The translations under genes were made by a program, and so were the position numbers. 64,000 nt of DNA, taken from NCBI RefSeq assembly GCF_014287675.1, contig NZ_JACOPQ010000015.1, positions 43,174-107,173 of the forward strand, read 5' to 3'. Positions 32,489 through 40,679 of the stretch are shown one piece after another. This DNA is from Lawsonibacter faecis. Lineage in GTDB: Bacteria > Bacillota > Clostridia > Oscillospirales > Oscillospiraceae. Position 1 is the first letter of the stretch; each line of letters begins with the position of its first letter. Under the pieces are notes generated by a model. It saw only the letters and a list, made by a program, of their open reading frames with translations. It was not told the origin of the DNA and did not search any database.

Positions 32489-33856
32489 TCAATACCGGAC
32501 CATGCCCGCGAGACAGTCTCCCATAAAATCCAGCTTCAGGCAGTAATCAGGCCGATCGCCGTCGTCTTTGTAAACGAAGTAATACTCCAGACTTCCGTGG
32601 GTGATGTAGCAGTCTATCCTTGTTACACGCTCACGCCTGTCATAATAAAGATACGCAGGGGAATACGTGGTGCCGAACAGCAGGGCATCATGGCCGTATT
32701 TCTTGCTCCACAGGGTCCCATTGTCCCGGTACAGGAAATCAATGTGGACGACAGTGAAGGGCTCGTCCGTCGGACGGTCTTCGTCAACTCCAGTCGACCG
32801 GAAGCAGACGGGCTTCCCCGCTTCGTTATACTCATAAAATTCCTGATAGTCGCTGACATATTCCGCGCCGTCCGTACCATAGAACGATTTCACACAATAC
32901 GGCCCCTCGTCTTCCCACACGCCGCTTTTAACGCCGTTAAATGCGAAGCTGACGAAGGCCGGCGGCGGTCCGGCGGCGGCACTCACATCGTAGCGAAACC
33001 CGCAGCCCTTCCCCGCCTCCTCGTCAAAGTACAGCTCCAGCAGCAGCCGGTCCGCCTCGTCCACACAGGTGAAATAGGCCGTCTCCCCGTCAAACCCGTA
33101 CTCTTCTTTTATTTCCAGGGTCCGCAGCTGCGCCAGAAGCTCGGTAGCCGTTCTGTCCCCTGCGATAGACTCATACTCGCCTTGAATCAAATAGGAGTGG
33201 AAGTCCGCGGCGGAGATCTCCTGGCCGCCGTAGTAATAATACGCCTCCACGCCGAGCGGCTCGTCCTCATCTATCTGATAATTGCCGTTTGTATCCTCAA
33301 ACATCCAGCTGGACAGCGCATCTTTATAATAGGACTCTGTTTCATGGCGACCATTTATCTTCAGGTAGGTCACATACATGATCGCCCCAGCCAAGTCCCC
33401 GTTATAGTTGCGGATTACGTTTCCCTTGGGGATGTATTCATACCCGTGGTTCCCCATGGCCCCATAGCCCCACTGATCCATAACAGCGTAAAGTTCGCCG
33501 CCGGCATACTGGTACACGCTCACGAAATATCCGGGTCTTCCAGCCACAAGCTCCGGGACATTGTCCTCATCCAGGTAGATGAGCGCGTATCTCAAGCCCT
33601 CAGCCTCAGCCTCCATCTCATTCACCTTTTCAGCATAGGCCCTGGCGTAGCCGACCAGTCCCTCCAGCGGGTCCCCGGCGCTGTCGGCGGGGTCCGGGGG
33701 CGGAGCGGGGTCGTCGGGCGCAAGGTCACCCCCTGCCTGCGCTGATGCCGGGAGCGGAGTAGCAGCCGCCGTCCGGGACGGGATGGGGGAGCGCGCCGTG
33801 CAGCCCGACAGCAGCAAAAGCGCGCAGAGCAGCCCCGGAACCGCTCGGTTTTTCAT
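32489..33856 (-). CDS. Secreted lipoprotein of unknown function
   Basis: A 455-residue protein with a lipoprotein signal peptide, lipobox LLSGC with Cys19, then a proline/alanine-rich linker (residues 25-65). The rest is soluble and rich in Asp, Tyr and Gly; FEDTNGNYQIDEDE resembles a calcium-binding EF-hand or dockerin loop. GGAGG lies 7 bp before the ATG at 33856, and an ATG two codons earlier touches the site. No enzymatic motif recognised. Surface-exposed on the outer leaflet. Stands alone between convergent terminators. Confidence 0.75.
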   Translation of the reverse strand: MKNRAVPGLLCALLLLSGCTARSPIPSRTAAATPLPASAQAGGDLAPDDPAPPPDPADSAGDPLEGLVGYARAYAEKVNEMEAEAEGLRYALIYLDEDNVPELVAGRPGYFVSVYQYAGGELYAVMDQWGYGAMGNHGYEYIPKGNVIRNYNGDLAGAIMYVTYLKINGRHETESYYKDALSSWMFEDTNGNYQIDEDEPLGVEAYYYYGGQEISAADFHSYLIQGEYESIAGDRTATELLAQLRTLEIKEEYGFDGETAYFTCVDEADRLLLELYFDEEAGKGCGFRYDVSAAAGPPPAFVSFAFNGVKSGVWEDEGPYCVKSFYGTDGAEYVSDYQEFYEYNEAGKPVCFRSTGVDEDRPTDEPFTVVHIDFLYRDNGTLWSKKYGHDALLFGTTYSPAYLYYDRRERVTRIDCYITHGSLEYYFVYKDDGDRPDYCLKLDFMGDCLAGMVRY

Positions 33857-34071
33857 ATGCATCCCTCCTGCCGCGCCGACGGCTCCGCCGTGCGCGTTTG
33901 TTTCATCCTACCACTCCCCCGCACCCTTTGTCCCGCTTGATTCGGCTACAATTTATCACCAATTGGTTACGATGACAGGCGCTGCTCCTCTCACCTGGAA
34001 CCTCCAGACCGGCGTCCCAAGTGCGGCATTCGTTTGAGCCTGCAAATACCATCATCCCGACCTTATAAAGT

Positions 34072-34112
34072 GAAAAAGCCCGCCGCTTTATGGCAAAGCG
34101 GCGGACTTTTTC
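34072..34112 (-). terminator. Terminator of the GH3 gene
   Basis: AAAAAGCCCGCCGCTTT and its complement AAAGCGGCGGACTTTTT, one mismatch, short loop; T-rich on both exits. It lies 40 bp past the GH3 stop. Confidence 0.82.
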
Positions 34113-34153
34113 GCTTGCGGAGCAAACGCAGTCTCTACTTCCCGGTCTCCGGC

Positions 34154-37078
34154 TTATCTCCGGGCCGCCGTATCGGCAGCGGAGCGGCTCTTCCGGCAGC
34201 GCAGGAAAATCCCCGCGCCCCCGGCGATAATGGCCGCACCCATGAGGCAGTCGAAGAGAATGAGCCAGATCTGCCAGGTTGGCAGGACACTGACAATCCG
34301 GGTGGAGGTACTCACACCGTTCATGGCGGCGCTGTTGGCCCCGGTGTAGAGAATATTCTTACAGGCCTGGCGGAGCGCCGTCATGACGCGGGCGTTGTTC
34401 TTGTAGGGGCTGATGTTCTCGTTGGCCTCACTGGTGGAGAGCATCATGTCGTTGCCCGCCAGGACCGCCTGGAGCGCGGACTGATAGACGGGGGTGCCCA
34501 CGTAGTCGGTGACCACATGGCCCACAAAGCCCCACTCGCCCCGAAGCACATCGTTGAGGAGCACCGCGTGGCCCGCCGCCCAGGTGGCGCCGATGCGGTT
34601 GTGGGAGGTCATGACGGCCCGGGCGCCGCCAAAACGGACGGAGTATTCAAAGGGCGTCAGGTATATCTCGCGAATGGCCTGCTCATTGGAGAAGGTGGCC
34701 ACACCCTTGCGGTTGGTCTCCTGATCGTTGATGGCAAAGTGCTTGATGTAGCAGAATACGCCCTTCTCCTGCACGCCGGAGACCTCCGCCGCGCCCATGG
34801 CCCCGGCCAGGAACCCATCCTCAGAGTAGTACTCAAAATTTCGTCCGGAGTAGGGTGTGCGGTGGGTGTTCATAGCTGGGGCGTACCAGCCGGTGACGCC
34901 GCCGTGGAGTCCGTCCTCACCGATGAGGCGGCCGACCTCCCGGATGAGGCCCACATTCCAGGTAGCGGCCATCACCACCTCGGCGGGATAGGCCATGCAC
35001 TTGGTGCCGCCGCCCACCAGTGTGGCGGAGATGCCGGCCGGGCCGTCCTTGTCGGTGGTGCCCAGGTAGGAGACAGAATTGATCTGGGAGGTGCGGTAGC
35101 CGCCCAGGGCAACCAGGCGCACCATCTCGTCGGCGGTAAGCTGATCCAGCAGCTCCTCCCACTGGGGGTCGTCGTAGGACTTGCCGATCATCATGGCCAG
35201 GGTCAGATCTGTTCCGGCCCCCATGTTGGGCATCGTGTAGCCCTCCTCGCCGGTGTCGGGTCCGGCGGCCAGGTCGGCCTTCAGCGCCTCGGTGGCGGTA
35301 AGGGTGATGGTCTCCGGGAACGTGCCGGTCCAGTCGCTGCGGGTGAGGTAGGTGAGGTCGCCGTAGTAGTGGCGGATATCGGCTTTGTCAAACTGATTGG
35401 TGATTGCCGTGCCCGTCGCCGCGGCGGAGTAGGAGACGGTATCCAGCGTGGGCTGGTTCCATTTCGCGGCCAGGGCTGCGTCGCCGTCGGCGTCCATGCC
35501 GTCGGCTGTGGTAAGTCCCTTGGAGGCAAGGATATTGTTCAGCGCGTCATGTACATTTTTGCCGGCGGCAAAATAATAATCGCCTGCATCCAAAATGTAG
35601 GTCTTGGCGGTGTTGGCGTCGTAGGCGCGCAGTTCCTCCCTGGAGACCTCCACCTGCACCGTCTCGCTCTGGCCGGGGGCCAGAACGCCGGTCTTGGCGA
35701 AGCCGCAGAGCTCCACGCTGGACTTCTCAATCCCGTTTTGTCTGTCGTAGTCGGTATAGGGGGACTGGAAGTAGAGCTGGACGACCTCTTTGCCCGGTAC
35801 GGACCCGGTGTTCTCCACGTCAAGGGAGAGAGTAAAGCGGTCTCCCTCGGGGACGCACCTGAAATTGCTGTAGGAGAAGTCGGTATAGCTCAGGCCGTAC
35901 CCGAAGGGATACTGCACGGTGGCGGCGTAATCATAGCTGCCGGCGTTGCCCTGGCCCAGGACGGCGTCCTCGTACCGGGTCTCGTAGTAGCGGTAGCCGA
36001 CGTAGATGCCCTCCTGATACACGACGTAGTTCTTGCCGGTGTACTGGGTCATCACGCCGAAATAGCTCTCGGACAGATTGTCCAGCTCGGAGCCGTTGGT
36101 GTACTCCAGGCCTCCGAAGTTCTGCATGGCGGGGGCGCTGAGGGAGTCGTAGGCGTAGGTGTCCACCAGGCGGCCGGAGGGGTTCACATCGCCCTTCACG
36201 GCGGCGGCCACGGCGGCCAGGCCGTTCTGACCCGCGGCGCCCATCCAGATGCAGGCGTCGATGCCGTAGCGGGCCTCGTCCAGGAAGCCCAGCTCCATGG
36301 CGTTGCAGGAGTTCACCAGAACGATGGTCTTGCCGAACGCCCCGCTGTCCCTGATGAGCTGCAGCATCTCCTTCTCCTGTGTGGTGAGCTGGAGATAGGT
36401 GCCGCCCCCCTCGCGCTCGTCCATCCTGCGGGAGAGGTCGTCGCCCTCGCCGCCGCTCCGGGCCAGCACCACAATTGCCGCGTCGCCATACCGGGCAAAG
36501 GAGTCCCTCACGGCCTGGGAATACTCGCCTGCCGGGCACTCGTTAATGGCAAAATTGTTCCGGCTGGCAAAGATGCTGGGGTTGGAGCGGGTATAGCTGT
36601 CGTGGTTGCCCTTGTAGAAGTTCCAAAGCTCCGGGTTGACCTCGTAGCCCACGTCCTCAAAGACAGTCTTCAAGTCCTTGGCGGTGGAGGTGTCCACACT
36701 GCCCGAACCGGTGCCGCCGTAGATGAGGTCCACGGAGGACTCCGAAAAGAGGCTCACCTTCCTGCCGTCCCCCAGGGGGAGGGCGTTATTCTCATTTTTC
36801 AGGAGCACAAGACCCTCGGCCTCCACCTGCTCGCACAGGTCCAGCCCCGCCTGATAGAGCTCCCCGTCGGTGGTGTAGACGCTCTCATAATAGATGGCAG
36901 TGGGATCGCCGTTCTCCACTCTGGAGGTGGTATGGCCGAAAAAGGTCGTAATGATGGTGGAATAGTTCAGCGCGACGGCGTTGGCAATGATAACGGCCAC
37001 CAGCAAAACGGCCAGCGCCGCGCCCCATACGCCTGCGAACAGCTGATTGCTCCACTTTTTCCTCTTTGCCTTTGTCAT
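34154..37078 (-). CDS. Membrane-anchored glycoside hydrolase family 3, swapped domain order
   Basis: A 974-residue beta-glucosidase-like protein. A transmembrane anchor is at residues 15-38. The GH3 C-terminal (alpha/beta sandwich) domain comes first (VLLKNENNALPLG, about residue 85 on), then a fibronectin-III-like domain (about 475-560), then the TIM-barrel-type GH3 N-domain (about 640-900) with KHFAINDQE and the nucleophile Asp858 in HVVTDYVG. A second membrane segment is at 935-957. This permuted order is known from rumen GH3 enzymes. AGGAGG precedes the ATG. It adjoins an AgrC/LytTR pair that may control it. Glycosidic substrate unknown. Confidence 0.88.
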   Translation of the reverse strand: MTKAKRKKWSNQLFAGVWGAALAVLLVAVIIANAVALNYSTIITTFFGHTTSRVENGDPTAIYYESVYTTDGELYQAGLDLCEQVEAEGLVLLKNENNALPLGDGRKVSLFSESSVDLIYGGTGSGSVDTSTAKDLKTVFEDVGYEVNPELWNFYKGNHDSYTRSNPSIFASRNNFAINECPAGEYSQAVRDSFARYGDAAIVVLARSGGEGDDLSRRMDEREGGGTYLQLTTQEKEMLQLIRDSGAFGKTIVLVNSCNAMELGFLDEARYGIDACIWMGAAGQNGLAAVAAAVKGDVNPSGRLVDTYAYDSLSAPAMQNFGGLEYTNGSELDNLSESYFGVMTQYTGKNYVVYQEGIYVGYRYYETRYEDAVLGQGNAGSYDYAATVQYPFGYGLSYTDFSYSNFRCVPEGDRFTLSLDVENTGSVPGKEVVQLYFQSPYTDYDRQNGIEKSSVELCGFAKTGVLAPGQSETVQVEVSREELRAYDANTAKTYILDAGDYYFAAGKNVHDALNNILASKGLTTADGMDADGDAALAAKWNQPTLDTVSYSAAATGTAITNQFDKADIRHYYGDLTYLTRSDWTGTFPETITLTATEALKADLAAGPDTGEEGYTMPNMGAGTDLTLAMMIGKSYDDPQWEELLDQLTADEMVRLVALGGYRTSQINSVSYLGTTDKDGPAGISATLVGGGTKCMAYPAEVVMAATWNVGLIREVGRLIGEDGLHGGVTGWYAPAMNTHRTPYSGRNFEYYSEDGFLAGAMGAAEVSGVQEKGVFCYIKHFAINDQETNRKGVATFSNEQAIREIYLTPFEYSVRFGGARAVMTSHNRIGATWAAGHAVLLNDVLRGEWGFVGHVVTDYVGTPVYQSALQAVLAGNDMMLSTSEANENISPYKNNARVMTALRQACKNILYTGANSAAMNGVSTSTRIVSVLPTWQIWLILFDCLMGAAIIAGGAGIFLRCRKSRSAADTAARR

Positions 37079-37176
37079 GGGATTTGATTCCTCCTTGCAT
37101 CTCTCCGGCGGCGCGGCGCGCGTTCCGCATCCAGCCATTTTTGTCATTCTGTGCCCGAACACATCTGCTGTTGCAC

Positions 37177-37185
37177 AGTATAACA
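37177..37185 (-). promoter_or_regulatory. Likely GH3 promoter (extended -10 only)
   Basis: Minus-strand TGTTATACT without a good -35, about 100 bp before the GH3 start. CTGTT/AACAG half-sites (37168-37172, 37183-37187) flank it. A poor -35 suits an activator-dependent promoter. Confidence 0.4.
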
Positions 37186-37245
37186 GCTGATTTGACTGCG
37201 TCCAGAGGGTGTGCCCCAACTGTCGGTTTTCCTTCCCCAACTGCA

Positions 37246-37298
37246 GGGAAAAAGCCGGCTCGCGATGACTTGTCGTCATCGCGAGCCGGCTTTTTCCC
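37246..37298 (-). terminator. 24-bp perfect palindrome, terminator
   Basis: GGGAAAAAGCCGGCTCGCGA (start of a 24-nt arm at 37246-37269) is perfectly complementary to 37275-37298 around a 5-nt loop. Located just after the sensor kinase stop, with T-runs inside the arm. Unusually long and exact for a simple terminator. Confidence 0.7.
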
Positions 37299-37301
37299 AT
37301 A

Positions 37302-38570
37302 TCACGGAAGGGGGATGGACAGCCGCAGGACAAAAAGGCCGTTTTCAGGGTGGACCGTCATACAGCCGCCGTACTTCTCGACCGTGTATTGAATGCTGCG
37401 GATGCCGAATCCGTGATACCCGTCCTGTTCCTTGGTGGTCACGGGCAGTCCGTCCTCGAACGTCAGCGGGTGGTCGTAGTAATTCTCACACTGGATCAGC
37501 AGCAGCCCCCGGCTGGACCAGACCGACACGCTGATCAGCCGCTGCTCCCGGTCCGGCAGGGTGCTGACCGCCTCGATGGCATTGTCAATGGCGTTGCCCA
37601 GCAGGGCGTAGACATCCACCGGGTCCAGAAAGTCCAGCTTGCTGCCGTCGGCCACGCAGGTCATGTTGATGCTGTGGCCCTCGCAGTAGAGCTTCTTCTC
37701 GGTGAGCACCGTATCCAGCACCTCGCTGCCCGTCTTCACCGTACAGTCGTAGATCTGGATGGAGTCCTCGATCTCCCGCAGATAGCGGCTTTTGTCCCAG
37801 TCCTGTCCGGGCCGATCCAGCGCGGCGATTTGGTGCTTCAGGTCGTGGCACTTGCGGTTGATGAGGGCGATGTTCTCCTTCGCCAGATCGTACTGGGTCC
37901 GCTCCTGGTGCCACAGGCGGTCCTTCAGATCCAGTTCCCGCTGGAGCCTGGCCCGCTTCTGCCAGATGGTCTGCACCCACAGCCCGAAGAAGCAGCACAG
38001 CATCGCGTAGAGCCGACAGGCGTAGAGGTAGGGCACGCTGTTGTTGCCGCCCAATACCTGGAGCGTGACATAGTGGCTGATTAAAATCGTAAAGGAGAGT
38101 ATCAGCAGCAAAGAGGCGATAGACTGCCCCCAGGTGGCCCCGTAGCGCCCCTTGTCCGGCAGGCGGCGGGCAAAGGCGAAGCAGAAGAGCAGATACACCG
38201 CAGCATAGATAATCAGCTTCAGCCAGTAGTACCAGCCCCCGGGCCGGCCCAGCAGCTGGTAGAGAAACGCGTGGGCGCTGTAGGCGAAATGCTGTGTGGC
38301 ATAGGCGCACACGGCGCAGAACAGGGCATCCCACACGCTCAGGCTGCAGCAGGCCCAGGCGAAAAGGGCGGTGAGGGCAAACTCCAGCAGATAGCGCAGC
38401 AGCGAGCGTGGAATAAACGCGGCCAGGGCCAGACAGGCCAGAATGCCCAGAATGACCCGAAGGGGGAAATTTCTGCGCTTTTCCAGCGGCAGCATGTAGA
38501 GCACGCAGGCAATCAGCAGCTCCAGAGGGAAGAGCAGGTAGTTTACAGCCCAGTTGATGAATTCCGTCAT
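37302..38570 (-). CDS. AgrC-type GHKL sensor histidine kinase
   Basis: A 422-residue protein with about six N-terminal membrane helices (residues 8-205), a coiled dimerisation stretch, the phosphoacceptor region INRKCHDLKHQIAAL and a C-terminal HATPase_c_5 domain (ALLGNAIDNAIEA as N box, GFGIRSIQ as G box). This is the layout of AgrC/BlpH peptide-sensing kinases. Its ATG overlaps the regulator stop by ATGA. No AgrB or AgrD-like peptide gene was found next to it, so the signal is unknown. Confidence 0.88.
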   Translation of the reverse strand: MTEFINWAVNYLLFPLELLIACVLYMLPLEKRRNFPLRVILGILACLALAAFIPRSLLRYLLEFALTALFAWACCSLSVWDALFCAVCAYATQHFAYSAHAFLYQLLGRPGGWYYWLKLIIYAAVYLLFCFAFARRLPDKGRYGATWGQSIASLLLILSFTILISHYVTLQVLGGNNSVPYLYACRLYAMLCCFFGLWVQTIWQKRARLQRELDLKDRLWHQERTQYDLAKENIALINRKCHDLKHQIAALDRPGQDWDKSRYLREIEDSIQIYDCTVKTGSEVLDTVLTEKKLYCEGHSINMTCVADGSKLDFLDPVDVYALLGNAIDNAIEAVSTLPDREQRLISVSVWSSRGLLLIQCENYYDHPLTFEDGLPVTTKEQDGYHGFGIRSIQYTVEKYGGCMTVHPENGLFVLRLSIPLP

Positions 38571-39277
38571 AGCCCGCCGCCTCCCAGATAGTCCGTCAGT
38601 TCCTGCAGAAACTCTTTTTTGCGCGGCCTGCTGATCAGCAGCTCCTCCCCGCCCACCTGTACGATGTTCTGCCGCACCTCCCGCACATGCCGCAGATTCA
38701 CCAGATAACATTTGTTACACCGTACAAAGTGCTCCCCCGCCAGCTGTTCCTCCATATCCCGCAGCGTGCCCGGCATGGTGAAAACCCCGTCCGCCGTGTG
38801 GATATGCAGCCGGTGGGAGACCGTCTCCACATAGAGCAATTCATCGGTGGGCACACGCCTCACGCCTCCGGCCAAATGGAGCACCACGCCGGAGGACCTG
38901 CGCCGCCGGAGGATGGAGGATACCTTGCGCATCTTGAAGGCAAACGCCGCGTAGCCCACCGGCTTAAGGACATAGTCCAAGGCCTCCACCTCGTAGCCGC
39001 GAATCGCGTATTGGGCCATATTGGTAATAAACATCAGCAGAACCACCGGGTCCCGCTCCCGAATATGCCGGGCGGCGGTCATGCCGTCCATGCGGGGCAT
39101 CTCTATGTCCATCAGGATAAGGTCCCAAATAGGGCGGTACTCCTGCAGCAGCGCCGCTCCGTCGGGGAAATGAATTGCCTCCACACCCTCGCCGGACTCA
39201 GCCTGATATCGGGCCAGATAGTCCTCCAGCTGACGTGCGGAGGCCGGCTCGTCCTCCACAATGGCGACCCGGAGCAT
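38567..39277 (-). CDS. LytTR-family response regulator
   Basis: A 236-residue regulator: receiver domain (1-120) with phospho-acceptor Asp57 in DLILMDIEMPRMDG and acidic pocket EDE at 8-10, then a LytTR DNA-binding domain (about 130-232; VPTDELLYVETVSHRL and FVRCNKCYLVNL are typical). It pairs with the AgrC-type kinase downstream. First gene of this two-gene operon; the GH3 gene follows in the same direction after a terminator. No clear pair of LytTR repeats was located. Confidence 0.92.
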   Translation of the reverse strand: MLRVAIVEDEPASARQLEDYLARYQAESGEGVEAIHFPDGAALLQEYRPIWDLILMDIEMPRMDGMTAARHIRERDPVVLLMFITNMAQYAIRGYEVEALDYVLKPVGYAAFAFKMRKVSSILRRRRSSGVVLHLAGGVRRVPTDELLYVETVSHRLHIHTADGVFTMPGTLRDMEEQLAGEHFVRCNKCYLVNLRHVREVRQNIVQVGGEELLISRPRKKEFLQELTDYLGGGGL

Positions 39278-39386
39278 ACGCCGTCCCTCCCCTCCCCAAT
39301 GAATTTGGCTTGTTCCATTTTAACACATAAATTCAAATCAGCCAACGGTTCCCCCATCGGAACAGAACCGTCCGGGGCCGAAGCCG

Positions 39387-39530
39387 TCACCGCTCCCGCC
39401 TGCGGTATTCCGTCGGTGAACGGTAACACCTCTTTCTGAACTGCTCCTCAAAGTAAGTCGCCCCGGAAAACCCGGACAAAAAGGCCGCCTCGGTAACGGT
39501 CATCTGGGTCGCCCGCAGAAGGGCGCAGGC
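39387..39530 (-). pseudogene. AraC-family regulator, C-terminal remnant
   Basis: The minus strand reads ALLRATQMTVTEAAFLSGFS then GATYFEEQFRKRCYRSPTEY and RRRER before a TGA at 39387. This is the second half of an AraC/XylS DNA-binding domain. All upstream sequence (ligand domain and first HTH) is missing and a stop codon lies in frame just before the match. It is truncated at the junction with the aldo/keto reductase fragment. Confidence 0.75.
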
Positions 39531-39541
39531 CTATTCGTAAA

Positions 39542-40028
39542 ACCGAGGAGGCATACCGTGCCGGAAAGCGCCGCGCCATCGGCGTTTCCACCTTCTATCC
39601 CGGCCGGCTCATCGACCTGTGCAATTTCGTGGAGGTGGCCCACGCCGTCAACCAGGTAGAGACACACGCCTTTCGACAGCAGCGCTCCGCCCATGAGACC
39701 ATGGTGAAATACGGCGTCCAGCACGAGTCCTGGGGTCCGTTTGCGGAGGGACGAAAGGACTTCTTCTCCAACCCCGCCCTCTGCGAGACCGGCGCGAAGT
39801 ACGGCAAGTCCTCCGCCCAGACAACCCTGCGCTTTCTGCTGCAGACCAGCGTGGTGGTAATGGCCAAAACTGTCCGCCGGGAGCGGATGGAGGAGAACCT
39901 CAACGTGTTTGATTTCTCACTGTCGGATGAGGATATGCGGTCCATCTCCGCGCTGGACGAGGGGGGAGAGCACATTTTTCTCCCACTGCGATGCCGCCGA
40001 GGTAGAGTTCTTGACCGGGCTGGTATAA
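39542..40028 (+). pseudogene. Aldo/keto reductase, 5'-truncated and frameshifted
   Basis: The plus strand encodes EEAYRAGKRRAIGVSTFYPG, VAHAVNQVETHAFRQQ and SSAQTTLRFLLQTSVVVMAK, the C-terminal half of an AKR barrel. About 130 N-terminal residues, with the catalytic Asp/Tyr/Lys, are gone. A run of six G at 39961-39966 shifts the frame: with five G the protein would end DEGESTFFSHCDAAEVEFLT and stop at TAA 40026-40028. Originally divergent from araC and probably controlled by the following merR-type gene. Confidence 0.75.
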
Positions 40029-40029
40029 T
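40021..40029 (+). promoter_or_regulatory. Extended -10 promoter of the MerR gene
   Basis: TGGTATAAT overlaps the stop of the aldo/keto reductase remnant; no good -35 is evident. Confidence 0.5.
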
Positions 40030-40055
40030 AAAAGCAGAAGAGGAGGCATACCGTT

Positions 40056-40457
40056 ATGACGATTGCCGAGGTAAGCAGGCAGTACGGCGTCAGCGCCGAC
40101 ACTCTGCGCTATTATGAGCGCATCGGACTCATCCCGCCCGTGCCGCGAAGCAAGAGCGGCATCCGGGACTACGACAGAGAGTCCTGCGCCTGGGTGGAAC
40201 TGATGAAATGCATGCGCGCCGCGGGGGTGCAGATTGAGGCGCTGATTGAGTACGTGGCGCTGTTCCAAAAGGGCGACGCCACCATCGCCGCGCGCAAGGC
40301 GCTGCTGGTGGAGCAGCGGGAGCAGCTTCAGGCGCGGATGGCGGAGATGCGCTCGTCCCTTGACCGGCTCAACTACAAAATTGAGAAATACGAGCTTTTG
40401 CTGGTGGAGAAAGAGCGGCAGCTTTTTCACGACGGGACAGAGGCGGCGGACGACTGA
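40056..40457 (+). CDS. MerR-family regulator (AdhR-like)
   Basis: A 133-residue MerR protein: winged HTH at residues 1-70 (MTIAEVSRQYGVSADTLRYY), then a long coiled-coil dimerisation helix to about 120. It has no cysteine metal site, as in the AdhR/aldehyde-sensing subgroup that often neighbours aldo/keto reductases. Here the adjacent reductase is a pseudogene, so the regulator may have lost its target. GAGGAGG precedes the ATG by 7 bp. Confidence 0.86.
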   Translation: MTIAEVSRQYGVSADTLRYYERIGLIPPVPRSKSGIRDYDRESCAWVELMKCMRAAGVQIEALIEYVALFQKGDATIAARKALLVEQREQLQARMAEMRSSLDRLNYKIEKYELLLVEKERQLFHDGTEAADD

Positions 40458-40587
40458 GCCTTAGCCCGAAACGCTTTATGGCACATTCATTTTCAGTCGG
40501 AGGTGTATTTCCATAGACGTTTTGAGAAATCTATCCGTATTCTGGACAGTATTAAGTGCATGCTCAAGGAGTGAAATCAATATCTTT

Positions 40588-40626
40588 CGAGCGGGCGGTC
40601 ACCTCAAAGGGGTGGCCGCCCGCTCG
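40588..40626 (-). terminator. Hairpin after the sensor kinase gene
   Basis: TCGAGCGGGCGG (40588-40599) pairs perfectly with CCGCCCGCTCGA (40615-40626), with an inner CACC/GGTG extension. T-tract is poor. Confidence 0.5.
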
Positions 40627-40679
40627 ACATATGAGCGCTGAAACAGGCACAATCTCTTCACCGGCGCGAAATCCTCGTC

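Noticed and set aside
34034..37087. 1017-codon plus-strand open frame opposite the GH3 gene
   Set aside because: Pure antisense shadow of a GC-rich gene; the GH3 frame has catalytic motifs, an SD site and membrane anchors.
40479..40500. TGGCACATTCATTTTC considered as a sigma-54 promoter, since rpoN is in the window
   Set aside because: The -12 GC element is missing and no sigma-54-dependent gene or activator is downstream.
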